Under the pieces are notes generated by a model. It did not search any database, was not told where the DNA came from, and worked only from the letters and a program-made list of their open reading frames with translations. Shown here piece by piece: positions 45,323-54,227 of a stretch of 64,000 bases of DNA. The DNA lies in contig NZ_PGFE01000004.1 in the NCBI RefSeq assembly GCF_002797595.1, forward strand, positions 1 through 64,000, written 5' to 3'. Source of the DNA: Sediminihabitans luteus (lineage in GTDB: Bacteria > Actinomycetota > Actinomycetes > Actinomycetales > Cellulomonadaceae). The position numbers and the translations under genes were made by a program. The stretch's first letter is position 1. Every line of letters begins with the position of its first letter.

Positions 45323-48300
45323 ATGAACCTCACCGGCCTCCTGCCCGCCGTCCTCGCCGACCCCGCCGCCGCGGCCGCGGTCGAGCACGTCGTCGCGCGC
45401 GGCACGGCCGACGTCGTCGGCCCGGCCGGGGTCCGCCCGCCGCTCCTGGCGGCCATGGCCGGGGCCCGGGCGACGTCCGGTGGCACGGGCGGCACCGTGT
45501 CGGACGCCGCGGGGGCGGGGCCCGCGGCGGGTGGCCGCCCGCTTGTGGTGGTCACGGCCACGGGCCGCGAGGCCGACGAGCTCGCCGCGAACGTGCGTGC
45601 GTACCTGCCGGACTCGCGCTACGACGACGTCGCGGTGCTGCCGAGCTGGGAGACGCTGCCGCACGAGCGGCTGAGCCCGCGCGCCGACACGGTCGCCAAG
45701 CGCATCGCGGTGTTCCGCCGCCTCGCGCACCCCGACCTCGACCCGACCAACACGCAGGCCGGCCCGATCCGGGTGCTCGTCATGCCGGTGCGTGCGCTCC
45801 TGCAGCCCGTGGTCGACGGCCTGGGCGACCTCGTGCCGGTCGAGCTGCACGTGGGCGCCTCGGCCGACCTGTCGGACGTCGCTGACGCGCTCACGGCCGC
45901 GGCGTACAGCCGGGTGGACATGGTCGAGCGTCGCGGCGAGTATGCGGTGCGCGGCGGGATCCTCGACGTGTTCCCGCCGACCGAGGACCACCCGCTGCGC
46001 ATCGAGTTCTGGGGCGACGAGGTCTCCGAGGTGCGCTGGTTCTCGGTGGCCGACCAGCGCTCGCTCGAGGTCGCCGAGCACGGCCTGTGGGCGCCGCCGT
46101 GCCGCGAGATCCTGCTGACGGACGCGGTGCGGGACCGTGCGTCGGCGCTCGCGGAGCAGCTCCCGGGCGCGGTCGAGATGCTCGACAAGCTGGGCGCGGG
46201 GATCGCGGTCGAGGGCATGGAGTCGCTCGCGCCCGTGCTCGTGGACCGCATGGTCCCGGTGCTCGACCTGGTCGCGGACGACGCGCTCCTGGTGGTCGAC
46301 GAGCCCGAGCGGGTGCGTCGCCGTGCGCACGACCTGGTCGCGACGACCGAGGAGTTCCTCGCGGCGGCGTGGACGGGCGCGGCGGCGGGCGGCTCGACGC
46401 CGATCGACCTGTCGTCGGCGTCGTTCCACACGTTCGACGACGTCCGCGCGGTCGCGGCGCGCCGCGGCCTCGGCTGGTGGACCTTGAGCGCCTTCGGCAT
46501 GGGCGACCTCGACGACGCGGGCCAGGGCGACGGCACGTCCGGCGGGCGCCCGGCTGCGGCGTCCGGCACGGGGACGGCGGACGGCGGGCCGACCTTCACG
46601 CTCGGGGCGCGCGAGGTCGAGTCGTACCGGGGCGACGTCCAGCGCGCGATCGACGACGTGCGCGCGCTCCAGCGCGACGGCTGGCGCCTGGTGCTCACGA
46701 CCGAGGGCGCGGGCCCGGCCAAGCGCATGGTCGAGCAGCTCGGGGCGGCCGAGACCGCGGCGCGGCTCGTGGCCGCGATGGGCGAGGAGCCCGAGGGCGG
46801 CGTCGTCCTCGTGACGCCCGCGCGCGTCGGGCCGGGCTTCGTGATGCCCGACCTGCGCCTCGCGGTGTTCTCCGAGAGCGACCTCACCGGGCGTCAGGGC
46901 TCGAGCACGCGCGACATGCGCAAGATGCCGTCGCGGCGCCGCAACGTCGTCGACCCGCTCGCGCTCAAGCCGTACGACTTCGTGGTGCACGAGCAGCACG
47001 GCGTGGGCCGGTTCGTCGAGATGGTGCAGCGTTCGTTCGGCGCGGGCGCGAACGCGGCCACGCGCGAGTACCTCGTGATCGAGTACGCGAGCAGCAAGCG
47101 CGGCCACCCGGGCGACCGCCTGTTCGTGCCGACCGACCAGCTCGACCAGGTCACCAAGTACACGGGTGGCGAGTCGCCCACGCTCAACAAGATGGGCGGC
47201 GGCGACTGGGCCAAGACGAAGTCGCGGGCGCGCAAGCACGTCAAGGAGATCGCGTCCGAGCTGATCCGCCTGTACAGCGCGCGCATGGCGACGCAGGGGC
47301 ACGCGTTCGCGCCGGACACCCCGTGGCAGCGCGAGCTCGAGGACGCGTTCGCGTACGTCGAGACGCCCGACCAGCTCGCGACGATCGACGAGGTCAAGGC
47401 CGACATGGAGAAGACGGTCCCCATGGACCGCCTCGTGTGCGGCGACGTCGGCTACGGCAAGACGGAGATCGCGATCCGTGCCGCGTTCAAGGCCGTGCAG
47501 GACGGCAAGCAGGTCGCGGTGCTCGTGCCCACGACGCTGCTCGTGCAGCAGCACCACGACACGTTCTCGGAGCGGTACGCCGGGTTCCCCGTCACGGTGC
47601 GCTCGCTCTCGCGCTTCCAGTCCGAGAAGGAGTCGAAGGAGACGATCGAGGACCTGCGCCTGGGCAAGGTCGACGTCGTGATCGGCACGCACCGCCTCAT
47701 CACGGGGTCGGTCAAGTTCAAGGACCTCGGCCTCGTGATCATCGACGAGGAGCAGCGGTTCGGCGTCGAGCACAAGGAGACGCTCAAGCAGCTGCGCACC
47801 AACGTCGACGTGCTCGCGATGAGCGCGACCCCGATCCCGCGCACGCTCGAGATGGCCGTGACCGGGATCCGGGAGATGTCGACCTTGCAGACGCCGCCCG
47901 AGGAGCGGCACCCGGTGCTGACCTACGTGGGGGCGTACGAGGAGAAGCAGATCGCGGCCGCCCTGCGCCGCGAGCTGCTGCGCGAGGGGCAGGTCTTCTA
48001 CGTCCACAACAAGGTCGAGTCGATCGAGCGCACGGCCGCGAAGCTCAACGAGCTCGTTCCCGAGGCCAGGATCGGCGTCGCGCACGGCAAGATGAACGAG
48101 CACCAGCTCGACCAGGTCATCCGGGCGTTCTGGGAGAAGGAGCTCGACGTCCTGGTCTGCACCACGATCATCGAGACCGGGCTCGACATCTCCAACGCGA
48201 ACACGCTGATCCTCGAGCGTGCCGACATGCTCGGCCTGTCGCAGCTGCACCAGCTGCGCGGACGCGTGGGTCGCGGGCGCGAGCGCGCCTACGCGTACTT

Positions 48301-49030
48301 CCTGTACCCGCCCGAGAAGCCCATGACCGAGACGGCCCACGACCGCCTCGCGACCATGGCCGCGCACACCGACCTCGGGGCGGGCATGCAGATCGCGATG
48401 AAGGACCTCGAGATCCGTGGCGCCGGCAACCTGCTGGGCGGCGAGCAGTCCGGGCACATCGCGGGCGTCGGGTTCGACCTGTACGTGCGCATGGTCGGCG
48501 AGGCCGTCGCGTCGTTCAAGGGCGACGCCGAGGAGGAGGCGCCCGAGCTCACGATCGAGCTGCCCGTCGACGCGCACATCCCCGAGAGCTACATCGCGCA
48601 CGAGCGCCTGCGGCTCGAGGCGTACACCAAGATCGCCTCGGCGCAGGACTCCGCGACGCTGGCCGAGGTGCGCGCCGAGCTCGTCGACCGCTACGGCCCC
48701 GTGCCCGAGGTCGTCGCCGCGCTGTTCGACGTCGCGGACTTCCGCAACCACGCCCGCAGCGCGGGCCTGGCCGACGTCACCGCGCAGGGCAAGCACGTCC
48801 GGTTCGCGCCGGTCGACCTGCCCGAGTCGGCCGAGCTGCGGCTCAAGCGCCTGTACCCGGGCACGATCCTCAAGCCCGCGGTCCGCGCGTTCCTCGTGCC
48901 GTTCCCGATGACGGCACGCCTCGGCGGGCGTCCGCTGCGCGGCACCGAGATCCTCGCGTGGGCGCGTCAACTCATCGACGCGGTGATCCTCGGGAGCGTG
49001 AGCGAGGCCGCGAAGGTCGGCAGTCGCTGA
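45323..49030 (+). CDS. mfd: Transcription-repair coupling factor
   Basis: A 1235-aa SF2 translocase that removes stalled RNA polymerase and recruits UvrA. The N-terminal UvrB-like module contains LPSWETLPHERLSPRADTVA; the RNA-polymerase-interaction domain begins near YDFVVHEQHGVGRFVEM (about 550); the helicase has GDVGYGKTEIAIRAAFKAVQ (about 708), IIDEEQRFGVEHKE and GRVGRGRERAYAYFL; the TRCF C-terminal domain ends the protein. Full family length. An Ala/Gly-rich insertion lies at about residues 400-425. In the conserved gene order it should follow close to rplY-pth. Confidence 0.98.
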   Translation: MNLTGLLPAVLADPAAAAAVEHVVARGTADVVGPAGVRPPLLAAMAGARATSGGTGGTVSDAAGAGPAAGGRPLVVVTATGREADELAANVRAYLPDSRYDDVAVLPSWETLPHERLSPRADTVAKRIAVFRRLAHPDLDPTNTQAGPIRVLVMPVRALLQPVVDGLGDLVPVELHVGASADLSDVADALTAAAYSRVDMVERRGEYAVRGGILDVFPPTEDHPLRIEFWGDEVSEVRWFSVADQRSLEVAEHGLWAPPCREILLTDAVRDRASALAEQLPGAVEMLDKLGAGIAVEGMESLAPVLVDRMVPVLDLVADDALLVVDEPERVRRRAHDLVATTEEFLAAAWTGAAAGGSTPIDLSSASFHTFDDVRAVAARRGLGWWTLSAFGMGDLDDAGQGDGTSGGRPAAASGTGTADGGPTFTLGAREVESYRGDVQRAIDDVRALQRDGWRLVLTTEGAGPAKRMVEQLGAAETAARLVAAMGEEPEGGVVLVTPARVGPGFVMPDLRLAVFSESDLTGRQGSSTRDMRKMPSRRRNVVDPLALKPYDFVVHEQHGVGRFVEMVQRSFGAGANAATREYLVIEYASSKRGHPGDRLFVPTDQLDQVTKYTGGESPTLNKMGGGDWAKTKSRARKHVKEIASELIRLYSARMATQGHAFAPDTPWQRELEDAFAYVETPDQLATIDEVKADMEKTVPMDRLVCGDVGYGKTEIAIRAAFKAVQDGKQVAVLVPTTLLVQQHHDTFSERYAGFPVTVRSLSRFQSEKESKETIEDLRLGKVDVVIGTHRLITGSVKFKDLGLVIIDEEQRFGVEHKETLKQLRTNVDVLAMSATPIPRTLEMAVTGIREMSTLQTPPEERHPVLTYVGAYEEKQIAAALRRELLREGQVFYVHNKVESIERTAAKLNELVPEARIGVAHGKMNEHQLDQVIRAFWEKELDVLVCTTIIETGLDISNANTLILERADMLGLSQLHQLRGRVGRGRERAYAYFLYPPEKPMTETAHDRLATMAAHTDLGAGMQIAMKDLEIRGAGNLLGGEQSGHIAGVGFDLYVRMVGEAVASFKGDAEEEAPELTIELPVDAHIPESYIAHERLRLEAYTKIASAQDSATLAEVRAELVDRYGPVPEVVAALFDVADFRNHARSAGLADVTAQGKHVRFAPVDLPESAELRLKRLYPGTILKPAVRAFLVPFPMTARLGGRPLRGTEILAWARQLIDAVILGSVSEAAKVGSR

Positions 49031-49049
49031 GCTGGTCCCCGCTCGGGTC

Positions 49050-49619
49050 TCAGGACTCGGTGAGGTGCCGCCCGCGCTGCGCGAGCACCGCCGCGACCGT
49101 TGCCTCGGCCGCGCTCAGCTCCCGGTAGATCGTCGCGACCTTGCGCGGTCGGGCGCCGTACGGGTCGGCCAGGTCGCGCGACCAGCTCCCGAGGTGACGC
49201 CCGCGCTGGGCGTTGGCGAGCGCCGCGATCGCCGCGAGCCGGTCGGTGGTCGCGTCCGGCAGAGCCTCCTCCGGCACGGTCGAGACCAGGCGGGCGAGCT
49301 CGAGCAGCGTGAACGTACGGCGCACGGCGGACGGCACGAGCCGCACGACCTCGCTGCGGTGCTCGGTGGTCGCGGTCAGCACGAGCGCGGCGTCGGTGAC
49401 GTCAGCGGCCGTGAGCGCGCGTGCGGTGAAGTGCGAGGGCGAGAGGCCGTCCCCGACCATGATCTCCGCGATCGGCGGGTGGATGTGCTCCCCGACGCGT
49501 GCGGACGTCCCGGCGGAGGTGACGGCGACGGCGTCGCCCAGGTCGCGGCGGAGCATGCGCTCGAGTGCGGGCGACCGGCAGATGTTCCCCGTGCAGACCG
49601 CGAGGATGTACGGCTTCAT
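49050..49619 (-). CDS. Low-molecular-weight protein tyrosine phosphatase
   Basis: A 189-aa phosphatase. The active-site loop C-x5-R-S is VCTGNICRSPALERML at the N-terminus, and the general-acid Asp lies in RDLADPYGA (about 148). This form (Wzb/PtpA-like) dephosphorylates bacterial tyrosine kinases, so the natural substrate is the Wzz-kinase at 42328 on the other side of mfd. No promoter is obvious, but two minus-strand GGGTGAA motifs occur 80-95 bases upstream (49698-49715). It converges with mfd, 19 bases apart. Confidence 0.9.
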   Translation of the reverse strand: MKPYILAVCTGNICRSPALERMLRRDLGDAVAVTSAGTSARVGEHIHPPIAEIMVGDGLSPSHFTARALTAADVTDAALVLTATTEHRSEVVRLVPSAVRRTFTLLELARLVSTVPEEALPDATTDRLAAIAALANAQRGRHLGSWSRDLADPYGARPRKVATIYRELSAAEATVAAVLAQRGRHLTES

Positions 49620-49697
49620 GGTGCCTCTCGGTCGGCGGACGGCGGCGCTGTCGTCGGCCCCGGCGAGCCGCTCGGCACGAGCATAGTGGCCCGCGGA

Positions 49698-49715
49698 TTC
49701 ACCCGTGCTTCACCC
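49698..49715 (-). promoter_or_regulatory. Two GGGTGAA motifs one helical turn apart
   Basis: On the minus strand GGGTGAA occurs at 49709-49715 and 49698-49704, 11 bases apart, between the divergent phosphatase and cytidylyltransferase genes. The same heptamer is seen at 26564, 26584, 34879 and (minus) 43817. Confidence 0.3.
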
Positions 49716-49802
49716 TGTACGGGCGGTCCACGGCGGACCTTCGCGGCCTACCGTGGGACTCGTCGGGGAGGACGTCGCCGACGGCATCGGGGAGGCGGGC
49801 GC

Positions 49803-50327
49803 ATGGGAGGCCAGCGCATGGGTGAGCACCGCACGGGTGAGTACCGCACGGGTGAGCACCGCACGACGTCGGACGGCGTGCGCGTCGGCTACGCGCCGGG
49901 CGCCTGGGACCTCTTCCACGTCGGTCACCTGAACATCCTCCAGCACGCGCGTGCCCGCTGCGACTACCTGGTCGCGGGGGTCGTGGACGACGACATGCTC
50001 GAGCGCGCCAAGGGGCGCCGGCCGATCGTTCCGGTCGCGGAGCGCGCGGAGATCGTCGCGAGCATCACGGGCGTCGACGAGGTGTTCGTCGAGACGCAGC
50101 CCGACAAGCTCGTCACGTGGGGCCTGCGCCCGTTCGACGTGTTCTTCAAGGGCGACGACTGGCGGGGGACCCCGCAGGGGCTCGACCTCGAGCGTCGCTT
50201 CGCGGAGGTCGGCGTCGAGGTCGAGTACTTCCCGTACACGCTGCACACGTCGAGCACGGCGCTGCGGCGTGCGCTCGAGCTGCTCGAGGGCGCGCAGGGC
50301 GCGGGCGGTGCGTCCGTCGGCCTGTAG
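49803..50327 (+). CDS. TagD-like cytidylyltransferase
   Basis: About 174 aa. Core from residue 27: VGYAPGAWDLFHVGHLNIL contains the HxGH nucleotidyl-transfer motif, RPIVPVAERAEIVASI and DVFFKGDDW are conserved, and HTSSTALRRALELL matches the closing ISSTxxR element. Such enzymes make CDP-glycerol or a similar CDP-polyol (or CDP-ethanolamine) from CTP. The product is a candidate donor for the CDP-alcohol transferase at 34058. The N-terminus has 15-base repeats encoding RTGE(H/Y). ATG 49803 or ATG 49818 are both possible starts. Confidence 0.87.
   Translation: MGGQRMGEHRTGEYRTGEHRTTSDGVRVGYAPGAWDLFHVGHLNILQHARARCDYLVAGVVDDDMLERAKGRRPIVPVAERAEIVASITGVDEVFVETQPDKLVTWGLRPFDVFFKGDDWRGTPQGLDLERRFAEVGVEVEYFPYTLHTSSTALRRALELLEGAQGAGGASVGL
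49819..49866 (+). repeat. 15-bp in-frame repeats at the cytidylyltransferase N-terminus
   Basis: Three near-identical units of GGTGAGxACCGCACG encode consecutive Gly-Glu-His/Tyr-Arg-Thr steps just after the start codon. The array keeps the reading frame. Confidence 0.8.
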
Positions 50328-50360
50328 AGCCCGTGCCGGGACGGCGGGCGGACCGGTCGG

Positions 50361-50555
50361 TCAGCCGCGGCGACGGGTCGTGCGCGGCGCGAGCGTGGGC
50401 GCCCAGGCCGGCACCATCTGCGGCTCGGGGGTGCGCACGGTCGGCGTCGGGGACGTGATCGGGAGCGCGACGTCGAGCCCGTCGATGACGCGGGCGAGGA
50501 CGTCGGGGTCGAGGGCCTCGGGCAGGTCGTCGTCCGGCGTGGCGGTGTGGTTCAT
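50361..50555 (-). CDS. Small hypothetical protein (64 aa)
   Basis: Not recognised. MNHTATPDDDLPEALDPDVL is followed by a Pro/Thr-rich middle and a basic end (TLAPRTTRRRG). It has no membrane segment or cysteine. An AAGGGG ribosome site lies nine bases before the ATG, and the codon pattern is consistent with coding, but the piece is short enough to be chance. It sits alone between the cytidylyltransferase and TSUP genes. Confidence 0.45.
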   Translation of the reverse strand: MNHTATPDDDLPEALDPDVLARVIDGLDVALPITSPTPTVRTPEPQMVPAWAPTLAPRTTRRRG

Positions 50556-50584
50556 GGCGTCGTCGCCCCTTGTGCACGAGCAGG

Positions 50585-50638
50585 CCGTGGTACGGCACCA
50601 CGGCGGGTCAATATGGCCGGAAGGCTAACAGTCTTCCG
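50585..50638 (-). terminator. Two hairpins after the TSUP permease gene
   Basis: Stem 50618-50624/50632-50638 (seven pairs including one G-U) lies ten bases past the permease stop. A second 7-bp stem at 50585-50591/50597-50603 follows. The interval is less GC-rich than its surroundings and may also hold the promoter of the small gene. Confidence 0.4.
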
Positions 50639-50647
50639 CTCCGTGAC

Positions 50648-51733
50648 CTACGCGGTGGTCTGTCCCTGGACAGCGGGTTCGTCCTCGCCGCCCTGCGGGG
50701 GCGCAGCGGCGCTCACGCCGGTGCTCTCGCCCGCGGTGCTCTCGTCGTCGGGGCCGCCCGCCGGACCAGCCCCGGTCCCGCCGTCCGACCGTCCGTCCGA
50801 CCCGTCGCCCGTCGCGGTCGTCCCGCGCACCCGGCGGGGCCGGGCCGGGAACCCGTGCGCGCGGCGCACGAGCATCCACACGAGCGGGCCGAGCACGAGC
50901 GCACCGACGACGGCCGAGAGCGTGAGCACGTTGCCCGCTCCGAGCATCTTGAGCGCCGAGGCGAGCAGCACGACCGCGAGCGCCCGGCGCACGACCGACC
51001 CGGGCAGCGTGGTGGACAGCCGCGCGCCGAGCCACGCCCCGGGGACGCTGCCGATCAGCAGCGGCAGCGTCACGGCCATGTCGAGGTCGCCGTACAGCGC
51101 GTGCCCGAGCGCGGCGGCGGCGACGAGCGGGACGGCCTGCACGAGGTCGGTGCCGACGAGCTGCTTGGCCTTGAGCGCGGGGTACAGGGCCATGAGGCCG
51201 ATGATGATGATCGAGCCGGAGCCGACCGACGTCATGCCGACGATGAGGCCGCCGATCGCGCCGAGCACGACGGTGGGCAGGGGGCGCAGCGGCACACGCC
51301 CGGTCAGGGCGGGCTTGGCGAGCTCGGGGTGGTCGCGCACGAGGGCGCGCTCGCGCAGGCTCAGGTAGGCGCGGACGACGAGGCCGACCACGGTGATGAG
51401 CAGCGCGACGCCGAGCGCGGTCTTGATGGCGTGCTGGAGCGCCTCGCCGTCGCCGAGCGCGCGCATGACGAACACGCCGGCGAACGCGGTGGGCACCGAG
51501 CCGATGCAGAGCCACCCGACGATGCGCAGGTCGACGGTGCGGCGGCGCAGGTGCACGACGGACCCGACGGGCTTCATGACGGCGCTCGCGAGCAGGTCGC
51601 TCGAGACGGCGGTCAGGGGCGGGACGTTGAAGAACAGCACGAGCACGGGCGACATGAGCGCGCCGCCACCCATGCCGGTGAGGCCGACGATGATGCCGAT
51701 GCCGAACGCGGCGATCACGAGGGCGAGGTCCAT
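50648..51733 (-). CDS. TSUP (TauE/SafE) family permease
   Basis: A 361-aa membrane protein with about eight helices: GIIVGLTGMGGGALMSPVLV at the N-terminus and LGAIGGLIVGMTSVGSGSII in the second half are the paired TSUP repeats. Members move sulphite, sulphonates, sulphur anions or organic acids; the substrate here is unknown. The final 65 residues are a hydrophilic Gly/Ser/Ala tail. A TAGGTT box at 51740-51745 is six bases before the ATG with no real ribosome site, suggesting a leaderless mRNA. Confidence 0.88.
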   Translation of the reverse strand: MDLALVIAAFGIGIIVGLTGMGGGALMSPVLVLFFNVPPLTAVSSDLLASAVMKPVGSVVHLRRRTVDLRIVGWLCIGSVPTAFAGVFVMRALGDGEALQHAIKTALGVALLITVVGLVVRAYLSLRERALVRDHPELAKPALTGRVPLRPLPTVVLGAIGGLIVGMTSVGSGSIIIIGLMALYPALKAKQLVGTDLVQAVPLVAAAALGHALYGDLDMAVTLPLLIGSVPGAWLGARLSTTLPGSVVRRALAVVLLASALKMLGAGNVLTLSAVVGALVLGPLVWMLVRRAHGFPARPRRVRGTTATGDGSDGRSDGGTGAGPAGGPDDESTAGESTGVSAAAPPQGGEDEPAVQGQTTA

Positions 51734-51739
51734 CCCACC

Positions 51740-51745
51740 AACCTA
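51740..51745 (-). promoter_or_regulatory. -10 box (TAGGTT) for leaderless TSUP gene
   Basis: In the minus-strand reading TAGGTT is followed by GGTGGG and the ATG at 51733. Same TANNNT-N6-start geometry as metG, mazG and ndh. Confidence 0.45.
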
Positions 51746-51777
51746 CGCGGAAAGTGGGGAATCGCGACCGAGCGTTC

Positions 51778-51814
51778 GCCCACCGGGACGACGTCACGCG
51801 TCGTCCCGGTGGGC
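51778..51814 (-). terminator. 16-bp stem terminator after the MacB-like ATPase gene
   Basis: Arms 51778-51793 and 51799-51814 pair perfectly around a five-base loop, starting five bases after the ATPase stop codon. No T-tract. Confidence 0.7.
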
Positions 51815-51819
51815 GGGGG

Positions 51820-52488
<669 letters not shown>

Positions 52489-52568
52489 GGCACGGTCCTT
52501 CGTCTCGGTGGGGGCACCCGTGGGCGCGGTCGCGGGTCCGGTCGGCCCGACGCCGACCTCGGCGGCGC

Positions 52569-54143
52569 TCATGCGACGCTCCGCAGCGCCTCGGCGGGGC
52601 GCAGGCGTGCGGCCCGGCGGCCGCCGACGAGGCCGGCGAGCAGCCCGCCGAGCACTGCGAGACCGATCGCGACGACGATCACCGTCACGCTGACCGGCGC
52701 GTGCAGCGCGACGTCGACCGCGCTCTGCGCGGCGTCCGCGGCGCCGCCGAACGGCCCGCCGCCCCCGCCACCGCCGGGACCGCCGCCCGCGGCGCCGGGG
52801 CCGGCTCCGGCGTCCGCCCCCGCGCCACCTGCACCCCCGAAGCCACCGGGCCCGCCGAACGTGAACCCGCCCGTGCCGGTCGCGCCCGAGAGCGTGATGC
52901 CGAGCGCGTTGATCACGCCGATGCCGACGAGACCGAGCGCGAGGCCCGCGACGCCGCCGATCAGGCCCTGCACGAGCGACTCGCCCGCGACCTGCCCGAC
53001 GACCCTCCCGTTCGGCCAGCCGATCGCCTTGAGGGTGCCGAGCTCGCGCGTGCGCCGGGTCACGCCCGAGACGGTGAACAGGATCGCGATCCCGAACGCG
53101 GCGGCGAGCACGATGACCGAGAGCCACAGGCCGAGCGTCGAGACGAGGTCGGACGCGGTCGAGAGCGACCCGGTGACGGACGACGCGAGGTCGGCCTGCG
53201 TCGAGACGCTCACGTCGGGCAGGGCCGCGGATATCGCGTCCGAGATCGCGTCGACGTGCTCCGACGAGTCGGCCTGCACGTACACGTTCGAGACCTGCCC
53301 GTCGAGGTCGGCGAGCGACTGCGCCAGGGCGAGCGGCACGTACACGTCGGAGCCCGTCGAGACGCCCTCGCCCGAGGTCGAGGACACCACGCCGACGACG
53401 TCGAGGTCCGTCCCGCCGACCGTGACCGTGTCGCCGACCGCGAGGTCCGCCGACTCCGCGTACGTGGAGTCGAGCACGGCGACCGTGCCGGCCGCGCCGT
53501 CGTCGCCCGAGGTGTTGTCGGCGGTCTCGAGGCCACGACCGTCGCTCACCTCGACCGCGGTGAGAGGCCCCACGGCGTCGGCCGCAGGGTCGACCCCGGT
53601 CACGGTGAACGCGTCGATCGAGAACGCGGACCCGCCCGCGCCGTCCGCCCCTCCGGTCGGGGCGGACTGCGCGTCGCCGCCCCCGGGGCCGCCGCCCTGG
53701 CCGCCCTGCATCTGGCCGAAGTCCGGCACCTCGCCCGAGAACGACGTGTTCGACAGCACGAGCGTGCCCGTCGTCCCCGCGACGTGCTCGATCCCGGCGA
53801 CCGTGTCGAGCGCGGACGCGTCGAACGACGCCGTGCCGCGCGCGACCGCGAGCTGGTCCTGGTCGAAGCTGCGCGAGCCGCCGTCGTCCGAGGCCTCGCC
53901 GTCGTCGGAGCCCACGTCGAACCGGCCCGGACCGCGCCCGCCCGGCTCGCCCGCCTGGGTCACCGTGATGTCGGTGCCCACCCCGTACACGGAGTCGAGC
54001 ACGTCGTCCTGGGCGTCGCTCACGCCCGCGGCGACCGCGTTGACGATCATGACCAGCGCGATCGCGACGGCCATGCCGATCGCGATGATCACCGACTGCT
54101 TGCGTCTGTTGCTCAGCTCACGTCTGAGGTAGGTGAAGAACAT
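52569..54143 (-). CDS. ABC transporter permease (MacB/FtsX-like)
   Basis: A 524-aa permease. Helix 1 (about 16-40, SVIIAIGMAVAIALVMIVNA) is followed by a large extracytoplasmic MacB core domain (about 45-330), then three helices with LGTLKAIGWPNGRVVGQ as the FtsX coupling motif. Between the last two helices lies a 50-residue Gly/Ala-rich loop (GGFGGAGGAGADAGAG and onward). It forms a pump with the downstream ATPase; cargo unknown. A TACGTT box at 54150-54155 precedes the ATG by six bases, indicating a leaderless transcript. Confidence 0.9.
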   Translation of the reverse strand: MFFTYLRRELSNRRKQSVIIAIGMAVAIALVMIVNAVAAGVSDAQDDVLDSVYGVGTDITVTQAGEPGGRGPGRFDVGSDDGEASDDGGSRSFDQDQLAVARGTASFDASALDTVAGIEHVAGTTGTLVLSNTSFSGEVPDFGQMQGGQGGGPGGGDAQSAPTGGADGAGGSAFSIDAFTVTGVDPAADAVGPLTAVEVSDGRGLETADNTSGDDGAAGTVAVLDSTYAESADLAVGDTVTVGGTDLDVVGVVSSTSGEGVSTGSDVYVPLALAQSLADLDGQVSNVYVQADSSEHVDAISDAISAALPDVSVSTQADLASSVTGSLSTASDLVSTLGLWLSVIVLAAAFGIAILFTVSGVTRRTRELGTLKAIGWPNGRVVGQVAGESLVQGLIGGVAGLALGLVGIGVINALGITLSGATGTGGFTFGGPGGFGGAGGAGADAGAGPGAAGGGPGGGGGGGPFGGAADAAQSAVDVALHAPVSVTVIVVAIGLAVLGGLLAGLVGGRRAARLRPAEALRSVA

Positions 54144-54149
54144 GAGGGG

Positions 54150-54155
54150 AACGTA
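54150..54155 (-). promoter_or_regulatory. -10 box (TACGTT) for the leaderless permease gene
   Basis: Read on the minus strand: TACGTT, CCCCTC, then ATG. The six-base gap is pyrimidine-rich, so no ribosome site is possible there. Confidence 0.45.
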
Positions 54156-54214
54156 GGGACGGTCGCTGGTGCGGTGCTGTCGTGAGTCTGTGGGGACGCT
54201 GTGGGGTGCGCGCC

Positions 54215-54227
54215 TAGGCTGGCGCCA
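54215..54227 (+). promoter_or_regulatory. -10 box (TAGGCT) for leaderless mazG
   Basis: TAGGCT at 54215-54220, six bases (GGCGCC), then ATG 54227. No Shine-Dalgarno. Confidence 0.5.

Noticed and set aside
44492-48970. 1492-aa open frame antisense to mfd and wzx
   Set aside because: Arg/Asp/Leu/Val-rich translation with no domain; an antisense shadow caused by high GC at third codon positions.
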